Notes under the pieces: generated by a model
Seen by the model: only the letters and a program-made list of their open reading frames with translations
What the model was told of the DNA's origin: nothing
Databases searched by the model: none
Position numbers and translations under genes: made by a program
Assembly (NCBI GenBank): GCA_963728285.1
Contig: CAVSJR010000001.1
Coordinates: forward strand, 1,050,924-1,114,923
DNA length: 64,000 bases
Direction of reading: 5' to 3'
DNA from: CAVSJR01 sp963728285
GTDB taxonomy: Bacteria; Actinomycetota; UBA4738; HRBIN12
Part shown: piece by piece, positions 27,210 through 37,762 of the stretch
How positions within the stretch are numbered: position 1 is the first letter of the stretch
How the letters are laid out: each line of letters starts with the position of its first letter

Positions 27210-28463
27210 ATGAACGTTCGTGCACGCGCGCACCCGCCAAACCTCGGCCTCCCGTCCGCCGGACGCGATGTGCGGCCCGGCGCGGTGGCTCGGCCGCTTC
27301 GCGGAGCGCTGGCGCCCGCAGCCGCGGCGCTGGTCCTCGTGGCCTGCCTCCTCGTCGCGGCGCCGCACGCCGTCGCCGGCACGACGATCCGCGTTCCCGA
27401 GGACTACTCCACCATTCAGGCAGCCGTGAACGCCGCCTCGTCGGGCGACGTCATCGACGTCGCTCCCGGGACCTACCGGGAGACGATCACGATCGATCGC
27501 TCGATCACGCTTCGAGGGCGCGTCTACGACCCAGCGAAGCCGGGGATGAACACGACGATCGTGGACGGGGGAGGATCCAGCGTGATCACGATCGCCTCGG
27601 GGATCAGTCCCAAACCCGTGCTGGTCGGCCTCGTCGTCGCGAACGGCGACGACGGCATCACCACGCAGAGCCCCATCAACGTCAAGCACTCCTATTTCAT
27701 CGACAACGAGGACTCACTCGACTACGAGATCGGCGGAGGCGGACTGTGTCTGAACAACGTCTTCGTCGGCTCCGGCGATGACGCGGTCGACTTCGACCAC
27801 CTGATCGTGGACGTCCGGGTCGCGAACAACCGAATGGTGCGAAGCGCCGACGATGGCGTCGAGATCCGACTTCACGACGACGAGATCCCACGGACCGTCC
27901 AGGTCGTGATCAGAAACAACGAGATCATCGGCAGCGACGAGGATGGGATTCAGATCATCGACTACTTCCAGAGGACCAATCGAACGATCACCATCGCGAG
28001 GAACCTCATCCGCAACTCCACCATGGCCGGCATCGGCCTCATGGACAACGGCGAGACCAAGGAGGACTTTCGCGCCGCGAGCATCCGGGAGCGGATCGAG
28101 GTCTTCCACAACACCCTGGTCCAGAACGATCACGGCATCTCCGGGGGCAACAACCTCATCGCGCTGAACAACATCTTCCAGGGGCACGTCCTCGCGCTGA
28201 AGAGGGTGGATGGGCACTCGGTCGCGAGCTTCAATCTCTTCTGGAACAACGAGGCGAATTCCCGGAAGAGCAACGTCGTTCGAGCGACCTCCGTGGTCGG
28301 CGATCCCCTGCTCGACGCCGAGTTCCACCTGCGGTCCGGAAGTCCCGCCGTCGATGCCGGAACGGCGCGCTTCGAGTGGCGCGGGAAGGTCGTGATGGAC
28401 CAGTCCCCGTCGTCGTATCAGGGCGCGGCTCCCGACATCGGCTGGTACGAGCGCCGCCAGTGA
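27210..28463 (+). CDS. Secreted right-handed beta-helix protein (pectate-lyase-like fold)
   Basis: The 417-residue precursor has a long signal peptide (about residues 30-55). Then comes the typical first-coil motif EDYSTIQAAVNAASSGDVID, followed by VAPGTYRETITI and many short strands rich in Asn and Ile (VANNRMVRSADDGVEI, VIRNNEIIGSDEDGIQI, LIALNNIFQG). This is the DUF1565/Beta_helix fold used by polysaccharide lyases and epimerases, but I see no clear catalytic triad. The first ~25 residues may be untranslated if a later start is used. Confidence 0.82.
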   Translation: MNVRARAHPPNLGLPSAGRDVRPGAVARPLRGALAPAAAALVLVACLLVAAPHAVAGTTIRVPEDYSTIQAAVNAASSGDVIDVAPGTYRETITIDRSITLRGRVYDPAKPGMNTTIVDGGGSSVITIASGISPKPVLVGLVVANGDDGITTQSPINVKHSYFIDNEDSLDYEIGGGGLCLNNVFVGSGDDAVDFDHLIVDVRVANNRMVRSADDGVEIRLHDDEIPRTVQVVIRNNEIIGSDEDGIQIIDYFQRTNRTITIARNLIRNSTMAGIGLMDNGETKEDFRAASIRERIEVFHNTLVQNDHGISGGNNLIALNNIFQGHVLALKRVDGHSVASFNLFWNNEANSRKSNVVRATSVVGDPLLDAEFHLRSGSPAVDAGTARFEWRGKVVMDQSPSSYQGAAPDIGWYERRQ

Positions 28464-28497
28464 GCCGCCTCGGCGGCGGATCGAACCGGCGCGCGCG

Positions 28498-29340
28498 CTA
28501 GCTGCCGCGTACGGCGAACGCGAAGATCGCCGGCTTGATGGCCGAGGGGGCCAGCCGCTGGTGGAGGACCCCGAGCGCGTAGAGGATCCTCGAGAAGCCG
28601 AAGTGGGCGGGGTCGGACTGATACCCGTACACGCAGTGATCGAAGCCGTGTCGCTCGAGCATGCCGCGGACCGCCCGCAGCGTGTTGCAGCGATAGCGGG
28701 TCGGGAAGATGTCGTCGGTCCGTCGAGGCCTCGTGTAGACGCGACCGATGATCGCCGCATGCGCGGTATCCGGAGTGAGGAGCGACGCGAGGCCGAAGTA
28801 GCTGAGGACGTTGGTCGTGCGCATGCACAGAAGGCCTCCCGGGCGGATCACCCTTCGGCACTCGGAGAAGAACAGCCGTGGGTCGTCGACATGCTCGAGG
28901 ACATAGTCGCTGAGGGCGAGATCGATCGAGGCATCCTCCAGGGGCCAGGCCTCGTGCGGTCGCATCATGCGGAACTCGTCGATACATGGGTTGTCGCTGG
29001 CCGCGGGATCGAGGTCGATGCCGATCAACCTGTCGCACGCATCATTGAGCGTCTTGAGCCGACGCCTGGTGGGGACGGGATCGTCGGCTTGCTTGCCGCG
29101 GCCGCAGCCGATGTCGAGGACGGTGAACGAGGGTTCGATCAGCGCGCGGACCCTGGTGTAGAAGACGGTGACCTGGTCGACGTCCGCGAACCCGCCGAAA
29201 CGCGCCTCGGGATAATGGCGGTACTTCGGGTCCTCGCGGGTCTCGCGGACGCGCGGCCGGTCCGGGGCCCTCATCGGGGTGGGCTCGTCGCGACGCTGCC
29301 CCTCCCCGGTCGCGGGCGGCAGCAGGGAGCGCACCCTCAT
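28498..29340 (-). CDS. SAM-dependent class I methyltransferase
   Basis: The SAM-binding motif VLDIGCGRG, acidic IGIDLDPAAS, LSDYVLEHVDDP and RRVIRPGGLLCMRTTN define a class I methyltransferase. Its C-terminal region (YRCNTLRAVRGMLERHGF) is family-like. The substrate is unknown. The start is uncertain: ATG 29340 is used, ATG 29274 would begin nearer the conserved part, and a TTG at 29388 also keeps the frame open. Confidence 0.82.
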   Translation of the reverse strand: MRVRSLLPPATGEGQRRDEPTPMRAPDRPRVRETREDPKYRHYPEARFGGFADVDQVTVFYTRVRALIEPSFTVLDIGCGRGKQADDPVPTRRRLKTLNDACDRLIGIDLDPAASDNPCIDEFRMMRPHEAWPLEDASIDLALSDYVLEHVDDPRLFFSECRRVIRPGGLLCMRTTNVLSYFGLASLLTPDTAHAAIIGRVYTRPRRTDDIFPTRYRCNTLRAVRGMLERHGFDHCVYGYQSDPAHFGFSRILYALGVLHQRLAPSAIKPAIFAFAVRGS

Positions 29341-29468
29341 GCTGCGCCCCAGTCGTGCGCCCCCGTCGATCTTCCCCGACCCACGCAATCAGGGTGGCAG
29401 CCGGTTCGTGAGGTCGCAAATGTGCGGGTGGGCGGGGTGCCCGGGGCCCCCTTCGAGGCGTGCTCCCC

Positions 29469-30065
29469 TCACCAGCCGTTGCGGTGGACCTGCTCGTCGA
29501 AGGGACGCCGAGGCCTCGTCGTCCAGGACCCGCTCGGCTCCTCATCGTCCGCGCGATAGCCGAGCCCGAGGACGCCGATCGGCCGGAGTCCGCCGGGAAC
29601 CCCCAGGCCGTCGAGCAACGGGCGCTCGCCGTGGGAGATACCGAAGAACCAGCCGCCCAGGCCCTCGTCCACGGCCGCGAGGAGCATCAGCATCGCCGCC
29701 ATCGCGGCGTCGATCTCCCAGAACCTCACGGGCCAGTTGGCCTGCTGGTCCATCCCGAACCGGACCTTGTCGGGCTGCGAATATCGCTCCGTGTAGCGGG
29801 CGGGATCGGGCAGCGGAAGCACGAGCGTCGTTGGGCCGACCGCGAGATCGTGCTCCCAACCGAACTCCGGATCACGGGTCGTCTCCCAAAAGGCCGCGAC
29901 CGTCTCCGGCGTATCGAGGACCAGCAGCTCGAGGCCCTGCGAGAAGCCCGCCGACGGCGCTCGGCGGCCGGCGTCGAGCACCCGGTCGGTCACCTCGCGC
30001 GGAACGGGCCGCTGGTCGAAGCGGCGGACCATTCGGCGGTGGCGAACCACGTCCCGGAACTCCAT
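29469..30065 (-). CDS. Nitroreductase-family FMN-dependent oxidoreductase
   Basis: The 198-residue protein opens MEFRDVVRHRRMVRRFDQRP, has RRAPSAGFSQGLELLVLD, then AAMAAMLMLLAAVDEGLGGW, and ends RRPFDEQVHRNGW, as in small nitroreductases related to F420/FMN-dependent flavin enzymes. It probably binds FMN and reduces an organic acceptor. The ATG at 30065 is favoured over 30098 by family start and by the -10 hexamer just upstream. Confidence 0.87.
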   Translation of the reverse strand: MEFRDVVRHRRMVRRFDQRPVPREVTDRVLDAGRRAPSAGFSQGLELLVLDTPETVAAFWETTRDPEFGWEHDLAVGPTTLVLPLPDPARYTERYSQPDKVRFGMDQQANWPVRFWEIDAAMAAMLMLLAAVDEGLGGWFFGISHGERPLLDGLGVPGGLRPIGVLGLGYRADDEEPSGSWTTRPRRPFDEQVHRNGW

Positions 30066-30072
30066 GGCGTGA

Positions 30073-30078
30073 ACCCTA
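30073..30078 (-). promoter_or_regulatory. -10 hexamer TAGGGT of the nitroreductase gene
   Basis: It ends 7 nt before ATG 30065; no ribosome site is seen. Confidence 0.5.
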
Positions 30079-30127
30079 CCGGGACGGCCGGGATGCATCG
30101 CACGTCCTTACCTCGTCCGGGGAGCGA

Positions 30128-30496
30128 TCAGCCCTCGACGGTGAGGCTGCCCTGCATGCCATCCGAGCGGTGAAACGCACAGAAGATCGTGTAGGTGCCG
30201 GCGGCGAGGTCGATGGGCTGCGTCGTGGTCGTCCCGGGATCCACGTCAACGTCGACGCCCTGGCCCTCGATGGTGAAGTTGTGCGGGGACTCCCCCTCGT
30301 TGACCAGATCGACGTCGCCCACGGCGATCGTCGCCGTGGAGGGCACGAACTCGTCGTCCCGCATCGTGATCGTCGAGGTCGTTCCGCTCGAGGGCTCGCC
30401 GTCGTCGCCGGCCGCCGCGCCCCCTCCCGCATCGTTTCCGCCGCACGCCGCAAGCAGCGCTCCGGCGAGCAGGATCCCGATCACCCGTGCCTTCAT
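30128..30496 (-). CDS. Cupredoxin-like lipoprotein (blue copper)
   Basis: The 122-residue precursor has a lipoprotein signal ending LLAACGG, so Cys18 is lipidated. A Gly/Asp linker follows, then a plastocyanin/azurin-type domain. The four type-1 copper ligands can be placed: His in ESPHNFTI, Cys and His in IFCAFHRSDG, and Met in DGMQGSL. It probably carries electrons or binds copper on the outer membrane face. GGGAGGA precedes ATG 30496. It lies just upstream of the nitroreductase on the same strand. Confidence 0.85.
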   Translation of the reverse strand: MKARVIGILLAGALLAACGGNDAGGGAAAGDDGEPSSGTTSTITMRDDEFVPSTATIAVGDVDLVNEGESPHNFTIEGQGVDVDVDPGTTTTQPIDLAAGTYTIFCAFHRSDGMQGSLTVEG

Positions 30497-30735
30497 GTCG
30501 TCCTCCCTCGATCGACGGTCACCTCCTCCGAGCGTGCGGCCCCGCCCTCCAAGCGGCGGTTAAGGGCCGGACAGCCGACGATCAAGCTTGCGGTCGCGGA
30601 CCCTCCGCGCGACGAGCTCGAGACCGCCCGCGAGCGAAGTTTGCCCGCCCTTAGCACTCCTCTGCTCGGGGCCTAACCATGCGCTCCGTAGCGTGGTGCG
30701 TGCAGGAAAGCGAAGCCAACGAAGGAGGGAGAAGC

Positions 30736-31212
30736 ATGATGTCTCGCAGGATGCTGGCCATCGTCGGGCCGCTCGCGATCGTCGCCATCGTGGCGGGCGG
30801 CGCGATCGCGGTGGCGACCAACTCGCCGTCGGAGACCCCCGCGGTGAGCACGTCGAGCTCGGAAACGCGCACGCCGGATCGGGGACCCAGCGACGGTGCG
30901 ACCGCGACCGGCGCGGTCGGGGACGACGACGGAACCGCCGATCAGGGCCCCGGGGATGTTCCTTCGCAGGGAGGCGTGGCGGACGACGAGGGCACCGTCG
31001 ATTCCGACGACGGCACGGTCGATCAGGGCCCGGGCGACGTCCAGGCCGATGATGATGGCGATGAGGACGACGATCCCCAGGGGGCCGACAACAGCGGCCC
31101 GGGCAACGCCGAGTCCGATGACGACGACGCCGGCCCGAGCGAGAACAGCGGTCCGGGAAGCGTCGACGACGACGGGGAGCAGGGTGACGAGAACTCCGGC
31201 GAGGGCGACTGA
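30736..31212 (+). CDS. Exported or membrane-anchored acidic repeat protein
   Basis: The 158-residue protein starts at ATG 30736 after GGAGGGAG. One hydrophobic segment (MLAIVGPLAIVAIVAGGAIA) is followed by a highly acidic tail that repeats a [DN][QS]GPG[DNS] hexapeptide four times (DQGPGD twice, NSGPGN, NSGPGS) separated by Asp/Glu-rich spacers. The tail should be disordered and could bind cations. No family is recognised. It is divergent from the copper lipoprotein. Confidence 0.65.
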   Translation: MMSRRMLAIVGPLAIVAIVAGGAIAVATNSPSETPAVSTSSSETRTPDRGPSDGATATGAVGDDDGTADQGPGDVPSQGGVADDEGTVDSDDGTVDQGPGDVQADDDGDEDDDPQGADNSGPGNAESDDDDAGPSENSGPGSVDDDGEQGDENSGEGD

Positions 31213-31320
31213 TCCTGCAGGGAGAAGCCATCCACGTCCGGTCGGCTGGGGGCGGCGGTTCAGCGTGCCGCTGCCTCCCGCCGGTTGTCCCGCGCGAGGA
31301 TCCCGCTCAGCGGCGGTCGT

Positions 31321-32937
31321 TCACGCGATCGCCTGAAGCACCTCGCGTGCCGCCCGCTGGCCGCTCTCCACCGCGCCGTTGAGATATCCCTGGCTGTGGG
31401 TCGACGTGTGCTCGCCGGCGAAGTGCACGGGCCCCTCCCGGTCGCCGAGGCATCCCCAGAAGTCCGTGTACTGCCCCGGACCGAAGCCGGCGTAGGAGCC
31501 GCGCACCCAGGGATCGTCGACGGGGGAGTCCAGGTAGGCGAGGCCGTTGTAGGCGTCGGCGATCTCCTCGATGCCCCGCCCCAGGTTCGCGAGCGTGTCA
31601 CGCACGACCCGATCGGAGGCCGGACCGTGCCCACGAGCCGTCGGATAGCTCGCCCCGTCGTGCCCTCCGTTGTAGATGGTGAGCACCGGCGTCCGCGGCG
31701 CCGGCGCCGTCTGCCCGTAGGTCGAATCCCACGTCACGTAGTGCGGTTCGTCGCTTGCGAAGTCGGCGTTCCAGTCGAGCGCGGCGAACGTTCGGTTGAG
31801 CTGCAGGTTGAGCTTTCCGTTGGTTCCCATGGCCAAGGTCTCGATCGCCCGCCGTTTGCGCCTGGAGAGCGCGAGCCCGGAGATGTCCGCCTCACGCAGG
31901 GCCGTGAACGGCAGCGTGAGGACGACGCGATCGGCCTCGACGTCGGAGGCCTCGCCCGCGAAGCGAGCGCCGATCCTGCCGTCCGACCTCGACCAGAGGG
32001 CCTCGAGCGGGCGCCCGCGTCGAATCGAGCCCGGAGGGAGCCGTTCCGCGAGCGCCGACACGAGCCGGTCGTTGCCCCCCGCGAGGCGATATCGCTCGTC
32101 CGCGCCCGGATACGGAGCCACGAACGCCTCGAACAGGTTGATGGCCGACATGTCGGCGACGTCCAGCCCGAAGAAGCTCGTCATGAAGATGGAGAGGGCT
32201 TGGGCGAGGAGCGACCTCGCGCCGCCCGGGAGATTGTCCGCGAACCACTCCCGCATCGTCGTACGGTCGAAGGCGACGGCCGCCGGGCCCGCCTCGTGGC
32301 ATAGATAGCTGCCCACCCGCTCGTAGTCGCGGGTGAGCCGGTCGAGGAACAGGCCGAAGTCGGCGAACACCCGGTCGGGATCGCGGTCGCGTCCGTCGAT
32401 CCAGATGAATCCGCGCGAGCCGGAGGGGAACGACTGCGCGCGTGTGTCGACGAGGTCGATTCCGAGCTCGTCGGCGAGTCGCAGGAGCTGGCGGTGCCGC
32501 GAATCGATGTACTGCCCGTGATGCTCCGCGGTCTGGCCGCGGTCGAAGAAATCCCGAAGCGTCCAACACCGGCCGCCCAGTCGCTCCCGTGCCTCGAACA
32601 CCGTGGCAGCGACGCCGTGTTGCGTCAGACGATGGGCGCACGCGAGCCCCGCGAGGCCCGCGCCGACGACCACGACGCTGGCCGGGCCTCCCGCGGCGGC
32701 GGGCGCGGCTCGAACGCCCAGCGAGGCGGCGGCCAGCGCCGCCCCAGTTCCCGCCGAACCTTTGAGGAACGCGCGCCTCGACCATCGCCGCCCGCTCATC
32801 GAGGCGATACCGATCCTCGGATCGGACGCGTCGTCGGGGTGCGGGCGTACGTCGTCGCTGGGTGAAGCGACTCGCGCGAGATGCGCGTTCGCTCGCTGCC
32901 GCATCGCGCGGACGAACGGAGAACCGAGTGCCGGCAT
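31321..32937 (-). CDS. Tat-exported flavin monoamine oxidase
   Basis: The 538-residue protein has a twin-arginine signal (RRWSRRAFLKGSAGTG, about residues 50-65). The FAD-binding motif VVVVGAGLAGLACAHRL is followed by FEARERLGGRCWTLRDF, and the C-terminal FAD block is PVHFAGEHTSTHSQGYLNGA. It should oxidise an amine outside the membrane, releasing aldehyde, ammonia and peroxide. ATG 32937 follows GGGAGGGA and gives an extended pre-Tat N-terminus; an ATG closer to the Tat motif is possible. Confidence 0.9.
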   Translation of the reverse strand: MPALGSPFVRAMRQRANAHLARVASPSDDVRPHPDDASDPRIGIASMSGRRWSRRAFLKGSAGTGAALAAASLGVRAAPAAAGGPASVVVVGAGLAGLACAHRLTQHGVAATVFEARERLGGRCWTLRDFFDRGQTAEHHGQYIDSRHRQLLRLADELGIDLVDTRAQSFPSGSRGFIWIDGRDRDPDRVFADFGLFLDRLTRDYERVGSYLCHEAGPAAVAFDRTTMREWFADNLPGGARSLLAQALSIFMTSFFGLDVADMSAINLFEAFVAPYPGADERYRLAGGNDRLVSALAERLPPGSIRRGRPLEALWSRSDGRIGARFAGEASDVEADRVVLTLPFTALREADISGLALSRRKRRAIETLAMGTNGKLNLQLNRTFAALDWNADFASDEPHYVTWDSTYGQTAPAPRTPVLTIYNGGHDGASYPTARGHGPASDRVVRDTLANLGRGIEEIADAYNGLAYLDSPVDDPWVRGSYAGFGPGQYTDFWGCLGDREGPVHFAGEHTSTHSQGYLNGAVESGQRAAREVLQAIA

Positions 32938-33080
32938 GGCGATCCCTCCCCGCGGGCCCGGTCGAGTGATGGCGAGCTCCCCTCGTACCGCACCGCGGGC
33001 CTCTCGGTCAAATCCACCGCCGCCGTATCGTTGTCGTGGTGGACCGGAAGCTCCCAGCAAGCCAGAGAGAGGGAGGGCCC

Positions 33081-33764
33081 ATGAGGATCGGAATTCTCGG
33101 AACCGGCGTGGTCGGGCGCACGCTGGCCGGCAAGCTCGCCGAGCGGGACAACGACGTGGTGATGGGATCGCGGGATCCCTCCGCGCTCGCGGGACGCACG
33201 GAGCCGGACCGCATGGGCAACGAATCGTTCGCCGAGTGGTACGGCAAGCATCCCGCCGTGCGCCTCGCGACGTTCGCCGAGTCGGCGGCTCACGGTCAGG
33301 TGGTCGTGAACGCCACGGCCGGCGCCGCGTCGCTCGAGGCTCTGGGGTCGGCCGGCGAGGACAACCTCGAGGGCAAGGTGCTGCTCGACGTCTCGAATCC
33401 GCTCGACGCGGCCCAGGGCTTTCCACCGCCGCTCTTCGTCTCGAATACGGACTCGCTCGCCGAGCGGATCCAGCGAGCCTTTCCGAGGGCTCGTGTCGTG
33501 AAGTCCCTCAACACGGTGACCGCCGCGGTCATGGTGGATCCGAGCCTCGTGGCCGGCGGCGACCACGCCGCCTTCGTGAGCGGGGACGACGACGAGGCCA
33601 AGGAACAGGTGACGAGCCTGCTTCGGGACGCGTTCGGGTGGCGGCATGTGATCGACCTGGGCGACATCACATCGGCGCGCGGCGCGGAGATGTACATGGC
33701 CTTGTGGCTCCGGCTCATGGGCGCGCTCGAGACCCCGATGTTCAACGTCTCCATCGTCACCTGA
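33081..33764 (+). CDS. NADPH-dependent F420 reductase-like oxidoreductase
   Basis: The 227-residue protein begins MRIGILGTGVVGRTLAGKLA, an N-terminal Rossmann motif, with the 2'-phosphate-binding-like GSRDPSA after strand 2. It has DVSNPLD and ARVVKSLNTVTAAVMVDP, as in the F420H2:NADP+ oxidoreductase (NpdG) family and related NADP-binding proteins. Redox partner not proven. GGGAGGGCCC precedes ATG 33081. Confidence 0.82.
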   Translation: MRIGILGTGVVGRTLAGKLAERDNDVVMGSRDPSALAGRTEPDRMGNESFAEWYGKHPAVRLATFAESAAHGQVVVNATAGAASLEALGSAGEDNLEGKVLLDVSNPLDAAQGFPPPLFVSNTDSLAERIQRAFPRARVVKSLNTVTAAVMVDPSLVAGGDHAAFVSGDDDEAKEQVTSLLRDAFGWRHVIDLGDITSARGAEMYMALWLRLMGALETPMFNVSIVT

Positions 33765-33861
33765 TTGGGCCCTCCCAGGCGCGCCCGTCGCGCCCGGGCC
33801 GTTCGTCGGTAGCCCCACGGCATCGACATCGCTAGGCTCCAGCGAGGGGCGAGAGGATGAG

Positions 33862-36800
33862 ATGCCTGGTGGGTTAGACGTTCGCGTGCTCGGGCCGCTG
33901 GAGGTCCGACAACAGGGCGCCCCGCTCCGACTGGGCGGCGCCACGCAGCGGGCGCTGTTCGCGCTGCTGGCGCTCAGGCCCGGAGAGGTCGTCTCCAGCG
34001 ACGCGCTCGTGGATGCCCTGTGGGGGGAGGCGCCGCCGACCTCCGCGCGCTCGATGGTCCAGGTCTACATCTCGCGGCTGCGCAAGCTCCTCGACGGCGG
34101 CGCGAGCATCCAGTCCCGCGACGGCGGGTACGTCCTGGATCTGGACACCGAGCAATTGGACCTTCGTCGGTTCGAAAGGTCCATCGACGAGGGAAAGGCG
34201 GCACTGGCCAGAGGTGAGAACGAGCTCGCCCTCGTCCGGCTCGACGACGCGCTGCGGCTGTGGAGGGGCGACCCGCTCGAGGGACTCGATGCGCCCGGGC
34301 TGCCGATGGGTCAGATCAACGCGTTGGTCGACCTGCGCGTCTCGGCGCTGGAGTCGCGCTTCGATGCGGCGCTACAACTCGGACGACACGATGAGATCGT
34401 GCCGGAGCTGCCGCCCGTTGCTCAAGGACAATCCCCTCAACGAGCGGCTTCACTCGATCGCGATGCTCGTGCTCTATCGCGCGGGACGGCAGAGCGAGGC
34501 GCTCGAGCTCGCGTCGGCCCTTCGCCAGCGACTGTCGAGCGAGCTCGGGATCGAGCCGAGCCAAGCCGTGCAGCAGCTCGAGCGACGCATCCTGTCGGGG
34601 GACGCCACGCTCGAGCCACCCCGGATCGAGCCGGAGCCGTCGCCGATTCACCGATCCAGGAAGATCGTGCCGGCGATCGTTGCGGCCCTGCGCATCCGAG
34701 CGACGGGCGATACGAGGCTCGACCCCGAGGTGAGCCGGACGATCGCCGAGGCCCTCACGGACGTTGCGCGCGGGGTGATCGAACGCCACGGCGGCCGGAT
34801 GGAGAGATCGCTGCCGAAGACGGTGATCGGCGTCTTCGGCGTCCCCACCGCCAACGAGGACGACGCGTCCCGGGCGGTCCGAGCCGCCATCGAGCTCAGG
34901 GACGCCCTCCTCGAGATCGGCGTCGGCGGTCATCGGCCCGAGGCCGACGTCGACATTCGCGTCGGGGTCGCGGCCGACGAGGTGCTCGTCGAGTCGCGGG
35001 GCGCGGAGCAGGAGCTGCTCTCGGCCGCGCCCGTGGAGATCGCGACGCAGCTCGTTCAGCAGGCGAGACCGGGTGAGGTGTTGCTCACCCAGACCGCGTT
35101 CCGGCTCGCACAGAGGGATGTGGGGGCCGAACCGACCGAGCTCCTGCTGCTGCCGGACGACCGCGAGCCGACCGTCGCATTTCGCCTCGTCTCGGTCCTG
35201 CCGGAGCACTCACCCCGGCGGCTTCGTTCCGAGCTCGTCGGGCGCGAGGGGGAGATGGGTGCGCTGACGGAAGCCTTTGAGCGGGTCTCGCGCGAGGGGA
35301 TGTGTTCCGTCGTCACCGTGATGGGGCTCGCCGGCGTCGGGAAGTCCCGTCTCGTGTCGGAGTTCCTCGCGTCACTGGGCAGCCGCGCGCAGTCTGCGAC
35401 CGGCCAATGCGTCTCCTACGGTCGCGACATCACCTTCTCGCCCGTGGCCGAGATCATCCGCCGGCTCGTCCAGATCGGGCCCGTGGAGGGTCAGGATGAG
35501 ATACGCGCACGCATCGAGGCGACGTTCGGCGAGGAGCAGGACCGGTCGTTTCTCGCCGACCAGCTCATGGCGGTGCTGGGCCTCGGGGAGTCGGCGCAGG
35601 CCTCCGATGAGCTCTTCTGGTCGATCCGCAGGCTGTTCGAGGTGCAGGCGCGACGGACGCCACTCGTGGTGGTCTTCGAGGACATCCACTGGGCCGAGCC
35701 CAAGCTCCTCGACCTGATCGAACACATCGCTGCATGGTCGAGGGACGCGCCGATCCTCCTCATCTGCCTCGCCCGACCCGAGCTGATCGAGGCACGTCCG
35801 GGGTGGGGCGGTGGCAATCTCCCCGCGACGACCCTGAGCCTGGAGTCGCTCGCCCGTGACGAGACCCGCCGGTTGATCGACAACCTCCTGGGACAAACCC
35901 ACCTGGCCGAGGGGATCCGGGAGCGCCTCATGGATGCCGCCGATGGTCACCCGCTCTTCGTGGAGGAGCTGCTGGGGATGCTCATCGACGACGGGATGCT
36001 GGTCTGGCAGGACGAGCGGTGGACGGCGAGTTCGGATCTCTCCGAGGTGCCGATCCCCCTGACGGTCCAGGCGCTGTTGGGTTCGCGTCTCGACCGTCTC
36101 CCGACGGAGGAACGCCGCACGATCGAACGCGCGGCCTTGATCGGCAGGGAGTTCTCCGAGCGAGATCTCCGCGAGCTCGTTGAAGAGGAGGAGGGTCTCG
36201 GCGAGAAGCTGGGGCATCTGGCGCAGAAGAACCTGATCGTGCCCGACCGTCTCTCGAGGACCGAGGGGCGGACGTTTCGTTTCCGACACATCCTGGTCCG
36301 CGACGTCGCGTACCACAGCACCCCCAAGGAGATCCGTGCCGAGGATCATGCGATGTTCGGAACCGCGGTCGAGCGCGTCGGGGAGCGATCGGCGTCGGAG
36401 ATCGACGAGACGGCCGGCTATCACCTGGAGGCCGCGCACCGCTACCGCTCTGAGCTCGGAATCCACGACGAGGAGGCCGCCGAGCTCGCCTCGCGAGCGG
36501 CCGACCGCCTCGCCGCCGCGGGTCGCCGAGCCTTCGATCTCGACGACATGCCGGCGGCATCGAGCCTGCTGAACCGGGCGCTTGGGCTGTTGGACGACCG
36601 GGATGACCGCCGGGTTGAGATCCTTTGGCGCCTTGGGAGTCGCGCTCTTCGAGAGCGGAGATCTCGACCGGTCCGAGGAAGCGGTGGTCGCCGGATTGGA
36701 GGCCGCCGAGCGGGAGCAGAACGAACCGTTTCAGTGGCGCTTGCGCTTGGACGAGCGGGAGATCGCCTTCTGGCGCCGACCCGGATCGCTGGATCCTGAG

Positions 36801-37755
36801 GATTCGTTGCGCCTGGCTCGAGAGGCCGTCGAGGCTTTTCGGCGGCTGGAGCGATCATTCCGGGATCGCGCGCGCGTACCGCATGATCGGCGACGTGTTG
36901 AGCCAAGCCGGGCGGTACGAGGAGGGAGCGCAGGCGTATCGCTCTGGTCACGAGGCTGCGGCGATCGCCGGCGACGAACGCGAGCTGGCGGAGCGTCAGG
37001 CGCTCGGCGTGGCCCTCGGTCCCGTTCCAACCCGGGCCGGCATCGAGCTGATGCTCCCGATGGTCGAGCATGGCCGCAGGACCAACCCGGAGCGCGGGAC
37101 GCAGCTCGCGTACGTCTACTCGCTCGTCGGGCGCCGCGAGGAGGCACACGATCTGTTCGACGAAGGACTGCGCTTGGCGAGCGAGCTCGGAAACGAGTGG
37201 CGCTCGGCGTCGATCCGGACCTACTACGCATCCGCCCTCCTCCTCGAGGGCGAGCCGGCAACGGCCGAGGCGATCGTGCGGCCCGCGGTGGAGGCGCTGC
37301 AGAGGATGGGCGAGAAGGGCATGATGTCCACCGCGGTCGGACTGCTGGCACAGGCACTCAGCGACCAGGGCAAGCACGACGAGGCGATGTTCGCCTCGAT
37401 TCGAAGCGAGGAGGCGTGTGCCGAGGACGACGTCGCGTCCCTGTTGCTCTGGCACGGGGCCCGCGCCAAGGTGCTGGCCGCACGCGGTGAGTTCGCCGCA
37501 GCGGAACGCCTCGGCCGCGAAGGGGTGACCATCGCCGCGGGGAGCGACCTTCTCCCGCTATGCGCATCGATGCATCACGACCTGGCGGTGATCCTGGAGG
37601 CCTCGGGCGATCCACGCCAGGCCGTGGAGGAGATGGGGCGGGCATTGCAGTTGTTCGAACGCAAGGGCGCCGACGTCGCCGCATCGCGGACTCGCGAGGA
37701 GCTCGATCGACTCCGCCGCCGCTCCAGCACCCGCGCTCCGGGAGGGGCCGCCTGA
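33862..37755 (+). CDS. SARP-type regulator fused to degenerate cyclase domain, AAA ATPase and TPR region (three frameshifts)
   Basis: Pieced together, this is a protein of about 1,300 residues. The SARP winged helix (about 1-95: DVRVLGPLEVRQQG, GATQRALFALLALRPGEVVS) and bacterial transcriptional activation domain (about 100-245) come first. A nucleotide-cyclase-like domain follows (about 270-430) in which both metal-binding Asp positions are lost. Next comes a NACHT/AAA-like ATPase with Walker A GLAGVGKSRLV and Walker B LVVVFEDIHWAEP, then TPR-like helices to the end. Frame changes occur near 34405, 36635 and 36860; literal pieces are 33862-35076, 34013-36799, 36582-37490 and 36625-37755. It is probably an ATP-gated transcriptional activator; targets are unknown. 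TAGGCT at 33833-33838 is a likely -10 element. Confidence 0.85.
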
Positions 37756-37762
37756 GGCGGCG

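Noticed and set aside
34300..36900. Programmed frameshifting in the SARP-type regulator
   Set aside because: No slippery heptamer or downstream stimulatory structure is seen, and the same kind of break occurs in about 20 unrelated genes.
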